Notes: generated from the letters alone by a model not told the origin. DNA of 64,000 nucleotides from Antribacter gilvus (GCF_003946865.1 NZ_QXTH01000003.1:248001-312000); one strand, 5' to 3'; shown: positions 24,801 to 33,118, numbered from the stretch's first letter. Numbers and translations are program-made.

Positions 24801-27069
24801 CGACCGTCCGGTCGTCGGGGACCCGGCCCGTCGCCGTCCGCTGCTCCGTCAGGTACGTCGCGAGGTTCTCCGCCGCCCACTCGTCCAGACCCGCGGCGCG
24901 GAGGCGCTCGCGGCCGGACGCCTGGTCCGACGACAGCACGGCGTCCGCCTCCCGGACGAACGCCCCCACCGCCCGTCCCAGCTCGGCCGGACGGCCGGGC
25001 TGGTCACCCTTCCAGAAGGGCAGGCGGCCGGGAAGACCGGGCGCCGGGGTGACGAGCACGCGGTCCGGGGTGATGTCCTCGATGCGCCACGTGCTTGATC
25101 CCAGCGTGAAGGTGTCGCCCACGCGGGACTCGTAGACCATCTCCTCGTCCAGCTCGCCCACGCGCTTGCCGCCGCGGAGCCGGCCACCGCCCGGGGTGAC
25201 GTCGCCGAGCGGGCCCGCCGGTCCGCCGTCGGTCACAGGCTCTCCCGCCAGGAAGACGCCGAACTGGCCGCGGTCCGGGATGGTGCCGCCGCTCGTGGCG
25301 GCGAGGCGCAGGGCGCCCGGGCGGCCGTGGAGCGTGCCCGTGGTGCGGTCCCAGGTGATGCGTGCGCGCAGCTCGGCGAAGTCCTCGCTGGGATAGCGTC
25401 CGGCGAGCATGTCCAGCACCGCGCGCCAGGTGCCGTCGCCCAGGCCGCTGAAGGGGCCGGCGCGGCGGACGAGGGCCAGGAGGTCGGCCTCCGCCCAGTC
25501 GTCCACCGCGAGGGCCGCCACGACCTGCTGGGCGAGGACGTCGAGCGGGTTGGTGGGCACGCGCAGGTGCTCGATCGACCCCTCGCGCATCCGCTGGGCG
25601 ATGACCGTCGCAGGCACCAGATCGCCCCGGAACATCGGGAACACCACGCCCTTGGAGACCGCTCCCACCTGGTGGCCCGCTCGGCCGATCCGCTGCAGGC
25701 CGCTCGCCACCGACGGCGGCGCGCCGACCTGGACCACGAGGTCGACCGCGCCCATGTCGATCCCGAGCTCCAGCGACGACGTCGCCACGACGGCGGGGAG
25801 GCGGCCCTCCTTCAGCTCGTTCTCCGTGCGGGTGCGCTCGGCACGGCTCATCGAGCCGTGGTGCGCCCTCGCCAGCACGGTGGCGCCGGGCTCCTGCGCC
25901 GGGACGGCCTCGGGCAGGCCGCGGACGCCCTCCAGGCCGCGGCCGCCTTCTGGCAGGCCGCGGGCGGGCGGGCCGGCCACCCCGGCCGACGTGCCCGACT
26001 GACCGGGGACGAGCGCCGCCCAGGACCCGCTCGGGTCGGGCAGGTCGATGCCCTGCCGGAGTGCCCACACCTCGTTCATCCGCGCGGTGAGCCGCTCCGC
26101 GCCGCGGCGGGAGTTGGTGAACACGAGGGTCGAGGTGTGGTCGGCCACGAGGTCGACCACCCGCTCCTCCACGTGCGGCCACACCGAGGCGCGACGCAGC
26201 GGGCTCGTCGCCGCGCCGGACAGGTCGGGGAAGCCCGCCTCGTCGTCGCCCGTGGCCTCGCCGGCGCCGCGGACAGCCGTGGGGCCCTCCGGCGTGGCCG
26301 CGCCCAGGTCCGCCAGGTCGGGGACCGGCACCACCACCGAGATGTCCCACCGCTTCGTGGCCGGCGGCTGCACCACCGTCACCGGGCGGCCGCCCTGGTG
26401 CGGCGGGCGGTGACCCCCGAGGAACTCCGCCACGGCCTCTACCGGGCGGACGGTGGCCGAGAGGCCGATCCGCTGCGCCGGGCGCTCCAGCAGCTCGTCC
26501 AGCCGCTCCAGGCTCAGGGCGAGGTGGGCCCCGCGCTTGGTGCCCGCCACCGCGTGGATCTCGTCCACGATCACCGTCTCGACCCCGGCGAGGCCCGCCC
26601 GCGCCTGCGAGGTCAGCACCAGGAACAGCGACTCCGGCGTGGTGATCAGGATGTCCGTGGGGCGGGTGGCGAACGCCCGGCGCTCGCTCGCCGGCGTGTC
26701 TCCCGTCCGGGAGCCCACCGACACGTCCTGCACCTCGAGACCCTCCCGGGCCGCTGCCTGCCGGATCCCCGCCAGGGGGGAGCGGAGGTTGCGCTGCACG
26801 TCCGCCGCCAGCGCCTTCAGGGGGGAGACGTACAGGACGCGGCACCGGCGCTCGCGGGCGGGCGGCGGCTGCGTGGAGAGCCGGTCGACGGCCCAGAGGA
26901 AGGCCGCCAGCGTCTTGCCCGAGCCGGTGGGCGCCACGACGAGCGCGTGGTCGCCGCGCGCCACCGCGTCCCACGCGCCGCGCTGGGCGGCGGTGGGCTC
27001 GGGGAACGCACCGGTGAACCACGCGCGGGTGGCGGGCCCGAACCGGTCGAGCGGATCGCTGGAGGGCAT
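21865..27069 (-). CDS. lhr: Lhr-type ATP-dependent DNA/RNA helicase
   Basis: 1734-residue superfamily 2 repair helicase with Lhr-Core plus long C-terminal extension. Walker A APTGSGKT (residues 46-53), DEIH box VDEIHAVAGTKRG (about 165), SAT motif GLSATVRPVEAV and later helicase motifs (TSSLELGIDMG, GRAGHQVG) are intact. The C-terminal part contains winged-helix repeats and a Gly/Pro linker encoded by GGGGCC repeats. ATG 27069 is supported by a CAGAAT hexamer 6 nt upstream; a longer frame to 27117 would run into the divergent DUF3046 gene. Neighbour nei suggests joint action in repair. Confidence 0.93.
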   Translation of the reverse strand: MPSSDPLDRFGPATRAWFTGAFPEPTAAQRGAWDAVARGDHALVVAPTGSGKTLAAFLWAVDRLSTQPPPARERRCRVLYVSPLKALAADVQRNLRSPLAGIRQAAAREGLEVQDVSVGSRTGDTPASERRAFATRPTDILITTPESLFLVLTSQARAGLAGVETVIVDEIHAVAGTKRGAHLALSLERLDELLERPAQRIGLSATVRPVEAVAEFLGGHRPPHQGGRPVTVVQPPATKRWDISVVVPVPDLADLGAATPEGPTAVRGAGEATGDDEAGFPDLSGAATSPLRRASVWPHVEERVVDLVADHTSTLVFTNSRRGAERLTARMNEVWALRQGIDLPDPSGSWAALVPGQSGTSAGVAGPPARGLPEGGRGLEGVRGLPEAVPAQEPGATVLARAHHGSMSRAERTRTENELKEGRLPAVVATSSLELGIDMGAVDLVVQVGAPPSVASGLQRIGRAGHQVGAVSKGVVFPMFRGDLVPATVIAQRMREGSIEHLRVPTNPLDVLAQQVVAALAVDDWAEADLLALVRRAGPFSGLGDGTWRAVLDMLAGRYPSEDFAELRARITWDRTTGTLHGRPGALRLAATSGGTIPDRGQFGVFLAGEPVTDGGPAGPLGDVTPGGGRLRGGKRVGELDEEMVYESRVGDTFTLGSSTWRIEDITPDRVLVTPAPGLPGRLPFWKGDQPGRPAELGRAVGAFVREADAVLSSDQASGRERLRAAGLDEWAAENLATYLTEQRTATGRVPDDRTVVVERFRDELGDWRVVIHSPLGARVHAPWALVIGARLRERYGVDVAAMHADDGIVLRLPDTGASWEDPFAVPLSGHGHDGAPDGPDGRAEPTPGSVTLEDLLLDPDEVLTSVRDELGGSVMFAARFREAAARALLLPRRRPDRRQPLWQQRQRSAQLLEVASQYPEFPIVLEAARECLQDDFDVAALAELMREVTSGTVRVVEVTTPSPSPFAQALLFGYTAQFLYDGDAPLAERRAAALSLDPELLAELLGDQGAADLADLLDPEAVERTEAELQGLAPDRRARDAEGLWDLLRRTGPHPAGALAARSVEDGDTAGWLSELERSRRVLRVRVAGVEQWAVVEDAGRLRDALGAALPTGVPETFTEPVPDPLGDLLRRHARTHGPFPAADVARRFGLGIAVVSHALARLEAAGVLVRGRLRPDSLGGVGDEWCDPGVLRVLRRRSLAALRAEVEPVEPEALGVFLPRWQGAGVGSAALRGTDGLLQTIEQLAGAAVPASALETLVLPARVADYSPALLDELTVAGEVLWCGHQRLPGSGGGDGLVSLHLADSAPLTLPAQEPVEEGGPIDSDLHRAVLDLLTGSGGFFLPRVAEQVGAPSAAVLDALWDLVWAGWVSNDGLGALRERLGVGGGAHRAPRTPGRARPVRRSRFALAPGRPTSALALNGGAGGAQLGGGGRWSALPVRETNPTLRAHALAQVLLDRHGVLTRTAAAAEGVTGGFRDVYRVLSELEERGVVRRGYFVEHLGGSQFALPGAVDRLRLDAQDRTRAVETAAATDLARPDGLGNGLGAPGAPGRSVVVLAALDPANPYGAALAWPATSASAASGGSGPGPGPGPGPETGPRPGPSTSTGTDASPAEGSARLATSPSGSDGHRPGRKAGAVVVLVDGDLVLYVERGGRSVLSFGHAGRAVGSAAAALSDAARAGRLGKVLVQRVDGVPVLEATARTADRDVPGPAATAAALVTAGFGVTPRGLRLR
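22285..22320 (+). repeat. GGGGCC hexanucleotide repeat, 5 units plus GGAGCC
   Basis: Five exact GGGGCC units (22285-22314) followed by GGAGCC. They encode an alternating Gly-Pro stretch in the Lhr C-terminal linker (coding strand is the C-rich one). The G-rich strand can form a G-quadruplex, and the tract is prone to length change. Confidence 0.85.
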
Positions 27070-27075
27070 GGGCTC

Positions 27076-27081
27076 ATTCTG
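27076..27081 (-). promoter_or_regulatory. -10-like hexamer CAGAAT, lhr
   Basis: CAGAAT ends 6 nt before the lhr ATG at 27069. It deviates from TAnnnT at the first base. The divergent DUF3046 promoter lies within 22 bp, so polymerase binding at the two may compete. Confidence 0.4.
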
Positions 27082-27097
27082 TCCGTCGCCACCGACA

Positions 27098-27103
27098 TAG
27101 GCT
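27098..27103 (+). promoter_or_regulatory. -10 hexamer TAGGCT, DUF3046 gene
   Basis: TAGGCT ends 6 nt before GTG at 27110; no Shine-Dalgarno. Leaderless-type promoter. Confidence 0.6.
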
Positions 27104-27109
27104 GGGCCG

Positions 27110-27346
27110 GTGCGCAATCGCGAGTTCTGGCTGCTGGTCGACGAGGTCTTCGGGCCTGCCTACGGACGCACGCTGACGCGCGAGCTGGTGGTCCCGCGGC
27201 TCGGGCACCGCACGCCGGAGCAGGCGCTCGAGGAGGGGGTCGAGCCGCGCGACGTCTGGCACGCGCTGTGCGACGCGCTCGACGTGCCCGACGAGCAGCG
27301 GTGGGGCAAGGACCAGCACCGGCAGGCACCGCCGCCACGTCGGTAG
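27110..27346 (+). CDS. DUF3046 family protein
   Basis: 78-residue protein of an actinobacteria-specific family of unknown function, normally encoded next to recA (Rv2738c in Mycobacterium). Sequence starts VRNREFWLLVDEVFGPAYGR and ends in a basic Pro/Arg tail. The context suggests a link to recA, but it has its own promoter and lacks a LexA box, so it is probably not SOS-induced with recA. Confidence 0.85.
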   Translation: MRNREFWLLVDEVFGPAYGRTLTRELVVPRLGHRTPEQALEEGVEPRDVWHALCDALDVPDEQRWGKDQHRQAPPPRR

Positions 27347-27376
27347 AACCTCCCGGGACATGCCGGTGTGTCTGGC

Positions 27377-27404
27377 TTGCATCGAACAAGCGTTCGCCTA
27401 GACT
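27377..27404 (+). promoter_or_regulatory. recA promoter with LexA (SOS) box
   Basis: The 14-mer CGAACAAGCGTTCG (27383-27396) matches the actinobacterial LexA consensus CGAAC-N4-GTTCG perfectly. It fills the spacer between TTGCAT (-35, 27377-27382) and TAGACT (-10, 27399-27404), a 16-bp spacing, so bound LexA would block polymerase. The implied recA leader is roughly 140 nt. Confidence 0.85.
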
Positions 27405-27554
27405 CTGACCACAGGCACGGATTTCGGAACTCTGTCGACAGGCAGCGGCCGGAGAAGGCGTTCGTGTCAGTGGCTCCGCGTACGGTCGGCAACGACGTAC
27501 AGAGCCCTCCATCACGGCGCGCAGGCCGCGCCCCAGAACGCAAAGGTGAGCGAC

Positions 27555-28754
27555 ATGCCCGCACCGGCAGACCGCGAGAAGGCCCTCGAAGCGGCCCTCG
27601 CCCAGATCGACCGCAACTTCGGCAAGGGCTCGGTCATGCGCCTCGGTGACGAGACGCGCGCGCCCGTCGAGGTGATCCCGACCGGCTCGATCGCTCTCGA
27701 CATCGCGCTGGGCATCGGTGGCCTGCCGCGTGGTCGCGTCGTCGAGATCTACGGCCCGGAGTCCTCCGGCAAGACGACGTTGGCGCTGCACGCGGTCGCC
27801 AGCGCCCAGCGCGGCGGCGGCATCGCGGCCTTCATCGACGCCGAGCACGCGCTCGACCCCGAGTACGCCAAGAAGCTCGGCGTGGACACCGACGCCCTGC
27901 TGGTGTCGCAGCCGGACACGGGTGAGCAGGCGCTCGAGATCACGGACATGCTGATCCGCTCCGGCGCGCTGGACATCATCGTCATCGACTCCGTCGCGGC
28001 CCTCGTGCCCAAGGCCGAGATCGAGGGCGAGATGGGTGACAGCCACGTGGGCCTCCAGGCGCGCCTCATGTCCCAGGCGCTGCGCAAGCTCACCGGTGCG
28101 CTCAGCTCGACGAACACTACGGCGATCTTCATCAACCAGCTCCGCGAGAAGATCGGTGTGTTCTTCGGTTCGCCGGAGACCACGACCGGTGGCAAGGCCC
28201 TGAAGTTCTACGCCTCGGTGCGCATGGACATCCGCCGCATCGAGACCCTGAAGGAGGGCACGGACGCGGTGGGCAACCGCACCCGCGTCAAGGTCGTCAA
28301 GAACAAGATGGCCCCGCCCTTCAAGCAGGCGGAGTTCGACATCCTGTACGGGGTGGGCATCTCCCGTGAGGGCGGTCTCATCGACATGGGTGTGGAGCAC
28401 GGCTTCGTGCGCAAGTCCGGCTCGTGGTTCACCTACGACGGCGACCAGCTGGGCCAGGGCAAGGAGAACGCGCGGTCGTTCCTGCGCGACAACCCGGACC
28501 TCGCTGCCGAGCTCGAGAAGCGCATCAAGGAGAAGCTCGGCGTGGGTGCCCGGGTGGACGCGCCGGCGGAGGACGCATCTGCCGCGGCTCCGGGCGCCGT
28601 GCCCGGCGTCCCGGTGACGTCGGCCACCGACGCCGAAGCCACAGGCACCGTCGCGGCCACGAGCCCGACCGGCAAGACTGCAGCGACCGCGAAGGCCACC
28701 ACCACGCGCTCACGGGCCAAGGCTCCGGCCAAGGCCGAGTCGGCGCCGTTCTGA
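27555..28754 (+). CDS. recA: Recombinase A
   Basis: 399-residue DNA-dependent ATPase for homologous recombination and LexA self-cleavage. Walker [10 protein letters not shown] (about residues 67-75), the [13 protein letters not shown] Walker B region and the [18 protein letters not shown]2-type loop are intact. ATG 27555 chosen ([11 protein letters not shown]) with AAAGGTGAG upstream; a GTG three codons earlier (27546) is possible. The last ~50 residues are an Ala/Pro/Thr/Lys/Arg-rich tail ending [11 protein letters not shown], basic rather than acidic. recX starts 2 bp after the stop. Confidence 0.97.
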   Translation: MPAPADREKALEAALAQIDRNFGKGSVMRLGDETRAPVEVIPTGSIALDIALGIGGLPRGRVVEIYGPESSGKTTLALHAVASAQRGGGIAAFIDAEHALDPEYAKKLGVDTDALLVSQPDTGEQALEITDMLIRSGALDIIVIDSVAALVPKAEIEGEMGDSHVGLQARLMSQALRKLTGALSSTNTTAIFINQLREKIGVFFGSPETTTGGKALKFYASVRMDIRRIETLKEGTDAVGNRTRVKVVKNKMAPPFKQAEFDILYGVGISREGGLIDMGVEHGFVRKSGSWFTYDGDQLGQGKENARSFLRDNPDLAAELEKRIKEKLGVGARVDAPAEDASAAAPGAVPGVPVTSATDAEATGTVAATSPTGKTAATAKATTTRSRAKAPAKAESAPF

Positions 28755-28756
28755 CG

Positions 28757-29401
28757 GTGCATTACGGTGGGCGCACGCCCGGTCCCGGCGTGGGGAAGCG
28801 TCGGGGCCGGGCGGACGTCGAGGACGACGGCGGGAAGCGCGAGCGCGTGCCCCGCAAGACGGTCGCGGAACAGCTCGACGAGGGTGCGATCACGCTCGAC
28901 GAGGCGTCGGACCGGGCTCGCGAGACCCTGCTGCGCATCCTGACCGCCGCCCCGAAGTCACGGCGCGAGCTGGAGCAGAACCTGGCCCGCAAGGGCTTCC
29001 CGGAGCACGTCGTCACGCCGGTCCTCGACCGGTTCGGCGAGGTGGGCCTGGTCGACGACGTGTCGTACGCCGACACGCTCGTCCGCACGCGGCACGCCGA
29101 GAAGGGCATGGCGCGGCGTGCCATCGCCTCGGAGCTCAAGCGCCGGGGCATCGACGAGGACGTGGCCTCCGATGCGCTGGACCAGCTCGACCCCGACGAA
29201 GAGCGGGAGGCGGGCGCCCGGTTGGCCACCAAGCTGGTGGGCCGCACGCGCGGCCTCCAGCGAGACGCCCGGGTACGCCGGGCGGTCGGCGCGCTGGCCC
29301 GGAAGGGCTACTCGCCCGGTCTCGCGTTCGAGCTCGTCCGCGAGGCGCTGTCGGCGGAGGGCGAGGAGACCGACGACCTCGAGGGCGCGGGCCTGGACTG
29401 A
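28757..29401 (+). CDS. recX: RecX regulatory protein
   Basis: 214-residue inhibitor/modulator of RecA filaments. Three-helix RecX repeats are visible: PKSRRELEQNLARKGFPEHV (about 72-92), YADTLVRTRHAEKGMARRAI, and the C-terminal ALARKGYSPGLAFELVREAL. A 40-residue charged N-terminal extension precedes them. GTG 28757, 2 bp after the recA stop, is chosen; a later GTG would trim the extension. Coupled to recA and therefore SOS-induced. A strong terminator hairpin follows. Confidence 0.9.
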   Translation: MHYGGRTPGPGVGKRRGRADVEDDGGKRERVPRKTVAEQLDEGAITLDEASDRARETLLRILTAAPKSRRELEQNLARKGFPEHVVTPVLDRFGEVGLVDDVSYADTLVRTRHAEKGMARRAIASELKRRGIDEDVASDALDQLDPDEEREAGARLATKLVGRTRGLQRDARVRRAVGALARKGYSPGLAFELVREALSAEGEETDDLEGAGLD

Positions 29402-29414
29402 AGGCGAACGACCT

Positions 29415-29453
29415 CACGGAGGGCCCGTCTCGGGTAGAGACGGGCCCTCCGTG
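29415..29453 (+). terminator. Terminator after recA-recX
   Basis: Perfect 17-bp stem (29415-29431 with 29437-29453), loop GGGTA, followed by TTCGTCG. It starts 13 bp after the recX stop. The best candidate intrinsic terminator of the window. Confidence 0.88.
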
Positions 29454-29472
29454 TTCGTCGTGCACCGGGCTG

Positions 29473-29570
29473 GGCCGGCCGCGCACATCACTTCGGTAGC
29501 TCGTCGTCGATTCGGCACTTCGAACTGCCGATCCGACGACGAACTGCCGAGTCGATGTGCGCGCGCCCGG
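29473..29570. repeat. ~100-bp imperfect palindrome between recX and gluD
   Basis: Left arm (about 29482-29517) and right arm (about 29526-29561) align as inverted repeats with about 7 mismatches in 36 positions, around a CTTCGAAC centre. It fills the space between the recX terminator and the gluD stop. Contents such as TCGTCGTCGATTCGGCA recur inverted. It may be a degraded miniature palindromic element or a second terminator for the convergent glu operon. Confidence 0.65.
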
Positions 29571-29572
29571 CC

Positions 29573-30448
29573 TCAGCGAGCCGCAGGCGCCACCGGCGCC
29601 GCGAGCGGGTTGCCGATCCCCGCACCGGCTGCTGTCCGGCCGGAGGTCCGGCTGGACAGCGACCGCGAGAGCCACTGCGCGAGGACGGACAGCCCGTAGT
29701 TCAACAGGATGAACACGACTGCGGCGACTGTCAGGGTCTGCATCGGGTTCTGCTCGCCCGACGCGAGGACCTGCGCGGCACGGAGCAGCTCGGGGTAGGT
29801 GATGATCTGCCCCAGCGCGGAGTCCTTGAGGACCACGACGAGCTGCGACACGAGCGCCGGCAGCATCGCCACGAGAGCTTGCGGAAGCTGGACGGAGCGC
29901 AGCACCTGCCCCCGGTCGAGCCCGATCGCCAGGCCCGCCTCGCCCTGGCCGCGCGGGAGGTTCCGCACACCGGAGCGCACCAGCTCGGCGATGACGGACC
30001 CGTTGTAGAGCACGAGCGCGATCACCACCGCGGTGAACGGCCGGTCCTCGATCCACGGCATCTGCCGCGAGAACAGCAGCCACAGGAAGATCATCATGAG
30101 CAGCACCGGCACGGCGCGGAAGAACTCGACGACGACGCCCGACAGCGCGCGCACCACGACGTTGTGCGAGAGCCGGCCCATCCCGAAGAGGATGCCGAAG
30201 GCGACCGCGCCGACGGTCGCGAACGCGGCTGCCCGCAGCGTGTTGATCAGGCCGGGCAGGTAGTAGTGCTGCCAGGCCCGGGCGTCGAGCGCAGCGATCC
30301 AGAGGCGGCTGTCGAGCTGGCCCTTGGTGTGGAGCACGGACAGGATCCATGCGATCAGCGCCAGGGCGGCCACGGCTCCGAGGACGTTGCCGACGAGGAT
30401 GTTCCGGCGGGCGCGCGGCCCGGGAGCGTCGAACAGCACGGAGGTCAT
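29573..30448 (-). CDS. gluD: Glutamate-type amino acid ABC transporter permease
   Basis: 291-residue inner-membrane subunit. The polar amino acid permease motif with the EAA-type loop is visible (LVRSGVRNLPRGQGEAGLAIG, then LDRGQVLRSVQLPQA), with about five transmembrane helices. ATG 30448 overlaps the gluC stop by 4 bp. Ser/Ala-rich C-terminal tail. Last gene of gluABCD; position and order resemble the Corynebacterium glutamate uptake operon. Substrate glutamate is inferred from order, not proven. Confidence 0.9.
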   Translation of the reverse strand: MTSVLFDAPGPRARRNILVGNVLGAVAALALIAWILSVLHTKGQLDSRLWIAALDARAWQHYYLPGLINTLRAAAFATVGAVAFGILFGMGRLSHNVVVRALSGVVVEFFRAVPVLLMMIFLWLLFSRQMPWIEDRPFTAVVIALVLYNGSVIAELVRSGVRNLPRGQGEAGLAIGLDRGQVLRSVQLPQALVAMLPALVSQLVVVLKDSALGQIITYPELLRAAQVLASGEQNPMQTLTVAAVVFILLNYGLSVLAQWLSRSLSSRTSGRTAAGAGIGNPLAAPVAPAAR

Positions 30449-31140
30449 CGCTTCACCGCCAGTCGGTCGGACAGCCAGGTGGTCGCCAGGCCGATGGGGA
30501 TCACCAGGATCACGTAGCCCATCGCGAAGATGAAGAAGATCGCGTAGAGGTGGTTGGGGCTGAACTCGATCATGACCTTCATCGTCGAGGCGGTCTCGGT
30601 GGCCACGGACCCTGCCGCCGCCACCGTGGAGTTCTTCAGGAGCGCGATGAGCGTGTTGCCGAGCGGGGCGACCGACCCGCGGAACGCCTGCGGCAGGATC
30701 ACCAGCCGGGCGGCCGCGAGGAAGGGCAGCCCGATCGCCCGGGCCGCCTCGGCCTGGCCCACCGGAACGGTGTTCACGCCGGACCGGATTGCCTCGCACA
30801 CGAAGGCCGCGTGGTAGACGGCGAGGCCCACGACGGCGAGCCAGAAGAAGTTGGCGTTGAAGTCAGGAGCCAGCGTGACGGTGAGCTGGGTCCAGACCAC
30901 GAGCACCATGAACGTGATGATGATCGTGAGCGGGGTGTTGCGGAAGATCGTCACGTACGACGTCCCGGTCAGCCGCAGGGACGCGACGGGGGAGATCCGC
31001 ATCAGGGCCAGGAGCGTGCCGACGGCGAGGGCGATCAGCCCCGCCCAGAACGTCAGCTGGATGTTGACCCAGAACGCACCGACCACGTCGTACCGGGAGA
31101 ACAGCTCCGTGAATCCGGCCAGATAGTCGTCCACGGTCAC
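30445..31140 (-). CDS. gluC: Glutamate-type amino acid ABC transporter permease
   Basis: 231-residue membrane subunit, partner of gluD. HisM-type fold: helices near residues 20-40, 60-80, 90-110 and 190-215, and the conserved cytoplasmic loop ALRSGV-type segment (EAIRSGVNTVPVGQAEAARA, about 117-136). Start at 31140 (GTG, VTVDDYLAG). Separated from gluB by 114 bp that contain a strong hairpin, so gluCD expression may be lower than gluB. Confidence 0.9.
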   Translation of the reverse strand: MTVDDYLAGFTELFSRYDVVGAFWVNIQLTFWAGLIALAVGTLLALMRISPVASLRLTGTSYVTIFRNTPLTIIITFMVLVVWTQLTVTLAPDFNANFFWLAVVGLAVYHAAFVCEAIRSGVNTVPVGQAEAARAIGLPFLAAARLVILPQAFRGSVAPLGNTLIALLKNSTVAAAGSVATETASTMKVMIEFSPNHLYAIFFIFAMGYVILVIPIGLATTWLSDRLAVKR

Positions 31141-31196
31141 CTTTCGAAGGGGAGAACGGTCGCGAGCCGGGCGCGAGGCCCGGCCGGGCCGCCCGA

Positions 31197-31236
31197 CGCC
31201 GGGCTGTCACCTCCCGGAAGAGGCGACAGCCCGGCG
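31197..31236 (-). terminator. Intercistronic hairpin between gluB and gluC
   Basis: 12-bp perfect stem (31197-31208 with 31225-31236, CGCCGGGCTGTC and complement) with a 16-nt loop. It lies just after the gluB stop on the transcribed strand. Similar structures protect or attenuate mRNA after binding-protein genes of ABC operons, raising binding protein relative to permeases. Confidence 0.7.
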
Positions 31237-31254
31237 CGGGTCGTCAGAGGAACG

Positions 31255-32121
31255 TCAGGCGCAGTCGTCCGGCGTCGGCGGGTTGAGGTCCGCGTTCGGC
31301 GTGTAGCCGGTGCCCTCGGTGTTCTTCGTGACGAGCTCCTCCCAGGTGCCGTCGTCGATCATCTTGGTGATGGCCTCGTTGATCGCCTCGCACTGGTCGC
31401 TGCCCTTGGGCAGGCCCACGCCGTAGTTCTCCTCGGAGAACGGGTTGCCCACGACCTTGAGCTTGCCGGCGTTGGCCTCGGTGGCTGCCAGGCCGGCGAG
31501 GATGATGTCGTCGGTCGTGACGGCGTCGACCTGGCCGGCGACGAGCGCGGTCACGCACTCGGCGTAGCCGGGGCGCTCGAGGAGGTTCACGCCCGCGGCG
31601 TGGTTGTCCTTGATCTTCTGCGCCGAGGTGGAGCCGGTGACGGAGCAGAGGTTCTTGCCCTCGAGCGTCTCGGGGCCGGTGATGTCGGTGTTGTCGACCG
31701 AGACCAGGAGGTCCTGGCCGGCGATGAAGTACGGCCCGGCGAAGTCGATGACCTCCTTGCGGGCGTCCGTGATGGAGTACGTCGCGAAGATCATGTCGAC
31801 GTCGCCGTTCTGCAGCATCGTCTCGCGGTTCGCCGAGATGGACTCGACGAACTCGATCTGGTCCTCGCCGTAGCCGAGCTCGCCGGCGACGTAGCGCGCG
31901 ACGTCGACGTCGAAGCCGGTGAACTCGGCGCCGTCCTGGTAGCCCAGGCCGGGCTGGTCGAACTTGATGCCGATCTTGATGCTCTCGCCGCCGCCTCCGG
32001 CGGTGGCATCGTCTGTCGCGCCGCCGGTGGGCTCGCCGCCGACCTCGGCACCGCCGCAGGCGGAGAGTGCCAGTGCGGAGCCTGCCGCGAGGGCCAGCAT
32101 CCGGGTGGTGTGCTTGCGCAT
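31255..32121 (-). CDS. gluB: Glutamate-type ABC transporter substrate-binding lipoprotein
   Basis: 288-residue periplasmic-type binding protein anchored as lipoprotein. Signal peptide with lipobox LSAC (cysteine about residue 22), then a Gly/Thr-rich linker. SBP family 3 signature is visible in [20 protein letters not shown] (about 74-93). C-terminal ETYLD-like region PTPDDCA ends the chain. Lies between gluA and gluC in the operon. Confidence 0.92.
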   Translation of the reverse strand: MRKHTTRMLALAAGSALALSACGGAEVGGEPTGGATDDATAGGGGESIKIGIKFDQPGLGYQDGAEFTGFDVDVARYVAGELGYGEDQIEFVESISANRETMLQNGDVDMIFATYSITDARKEVIDFAGPYFIAGQDLLVSVDNTDITGPETLEGKNLCSVTGSTSAQKIKDNHAAGVNLLERPGYAECVTALVAGQVDAVTTDDIILAGLAATEANAGKLKVVGNPFSEENYGVGLPKGSDQCEAINEAITKMIDDGTWEELVTKNTEGTGYTPNADLNPPTPDDCA

Positions 32122-32173
32122 GAGTTCCCCTTCGATGTGCGTACTTCTCGGTGGAATCTGTGGGTCGAGTGGG

Positions 32174-33001
32174 TCAGTGCGTGAGGATCTTCGACAGGAA
32201 GTCGCGGGCGCGGTCGCTCTTGGGCGCCGTGAAGAACTCCTCCGGGTGGGCCTGCTCGACGAGCAGCCCGTCGGCCATGAAGACGACGCGGTCCGCGGCC
32301 TTGCGGGCGAAGCCCATCTCGTGGGTGACGACGATCATGGTCATCCCCTCCCGCGCCAGTGCCACCATCACGTCGAGGACCTCGTTGACCATCTCCGGGT
32401 CGAGGGCCGACGTGGGCTCGTCGAACAGCATGACCTTAGGGTTCATCGCGAGGGCACGCGCGATGGCGACGCGCTGCTGCTGGCCGCCCGACAGCTGCGC
32501 CGGCATCTTGTGCGCCTGGTTGCCCACGCCGACCCGGTCGAGAAGGGTCCGTGCCTGGTCCTCGGCGGCCTTCTTGGACAGCCCGCGCACCTTGCGGGGT
32601 CCCAGGGTCACGTTGTCGAGGACCGTCTTGTGGGCGAAGAGGTTGAACGACTGGAACACCATGCCGACGTCGGCACGCAGCCGGGCCAGGCCCTTGCCCT
32701 CGGCGGGCATCGGCTGGCCGTCGATGGTGATGGTGCCGTCGTCGATGGTCTCCAGGCGGTTGATCGCCCGGCAGAGCGTCGACTTGCCGGAGCCCGACGG
32801 CCCGATCACGACGAGCACCTCGCCCTTGCGGACGGTCAGGTCGATGTCGCGCAGCACATGGAGCGCACCGAAGTGCTTGTTCACCCCGGAGAGCTCCACC
32901 AGGGGCTCGCCGAGCTCGCGGGTCGCGGTCGCGGTGGCCGACGCCGGAGCGTCGGTCACGCTGTCCGGCTGCGGTTCGTCCGTGGTCGCCTCGTGGTCCA
33001 T
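32174..33001 (-). CDS. gluA: Glutamate-type ABC transporter ATP-binding protein
   Basis: 275-residue ATPase energising uptake. Walker [11 protein letters not shown] (about residues 70-79), signature [15 protein letters not shown] (about 173-187) and Walker [14 protein letters not shown] follow in order. A ~35-residue Thr/Ala-rich N-terminal extension precedes [18 protein letters not shown] 33001 has TAGGTT 6 nt upstream (leaderless type). First gene of the operon. Confidence 0.94.
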   Translation of the reverse strand: MDHEATTDEPQPDSVTDAPASATATATRELGEPLVELSGVNKHFGALHVLRDIDLTVRKGEVLVVIGPSGSGKSTLCRAINRLETIDDGTITIDGQPMPAEGKGLARLRADVGMVFQSFNLFAHKTVLDNVTLGPRKVRGLSKKAAEDQARTLLDRVGVGNQAHKMPAQLSGGQQQRVAIARALAMNPKVMLFDEPTSALDPEMVNEVLDVMVALAREGMTMIVVTHEMGFARKAADRVVFMADGLLVEQAHPEEFFTAPKSDRARDFLSKILTH

Positions 33002-33007
33002 CCCTTG

Positions 33008-33013
33008 AACCTA
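33008..33013 (-). promoter_or_regulatory. -10 hexamer TAGGTT, gluABCD
   Basis: TAGGTT ends 6 nt before the gluA ATG at 33001. Leaderless-type promoter of the transporter operon. Confidence 0.6.
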
Positions 33014-33105
33014 ACGACCGGATGTTTCGAGGGCCAACGTGGACGGTCATCCAGGCACAACGTTTCGGTAACAGATGCCCGGATTATGCCCGCTCAGAGG
33101 ACCCG

Positions 33106-33111
33106 TAGAAT
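33106..33111 (+). promoter_or_regulatory. -10 hexamer TAGAAT, miaB
   Basis: TAGAAT ends 7 nt before the miaB ATG at 33119; no Shine-Dalgarno follows. It supports 33119 over the upstream in-frame ATG at 33086. Confidence 0.55.
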
Positions 33112-33118
33112 TGCGTCG

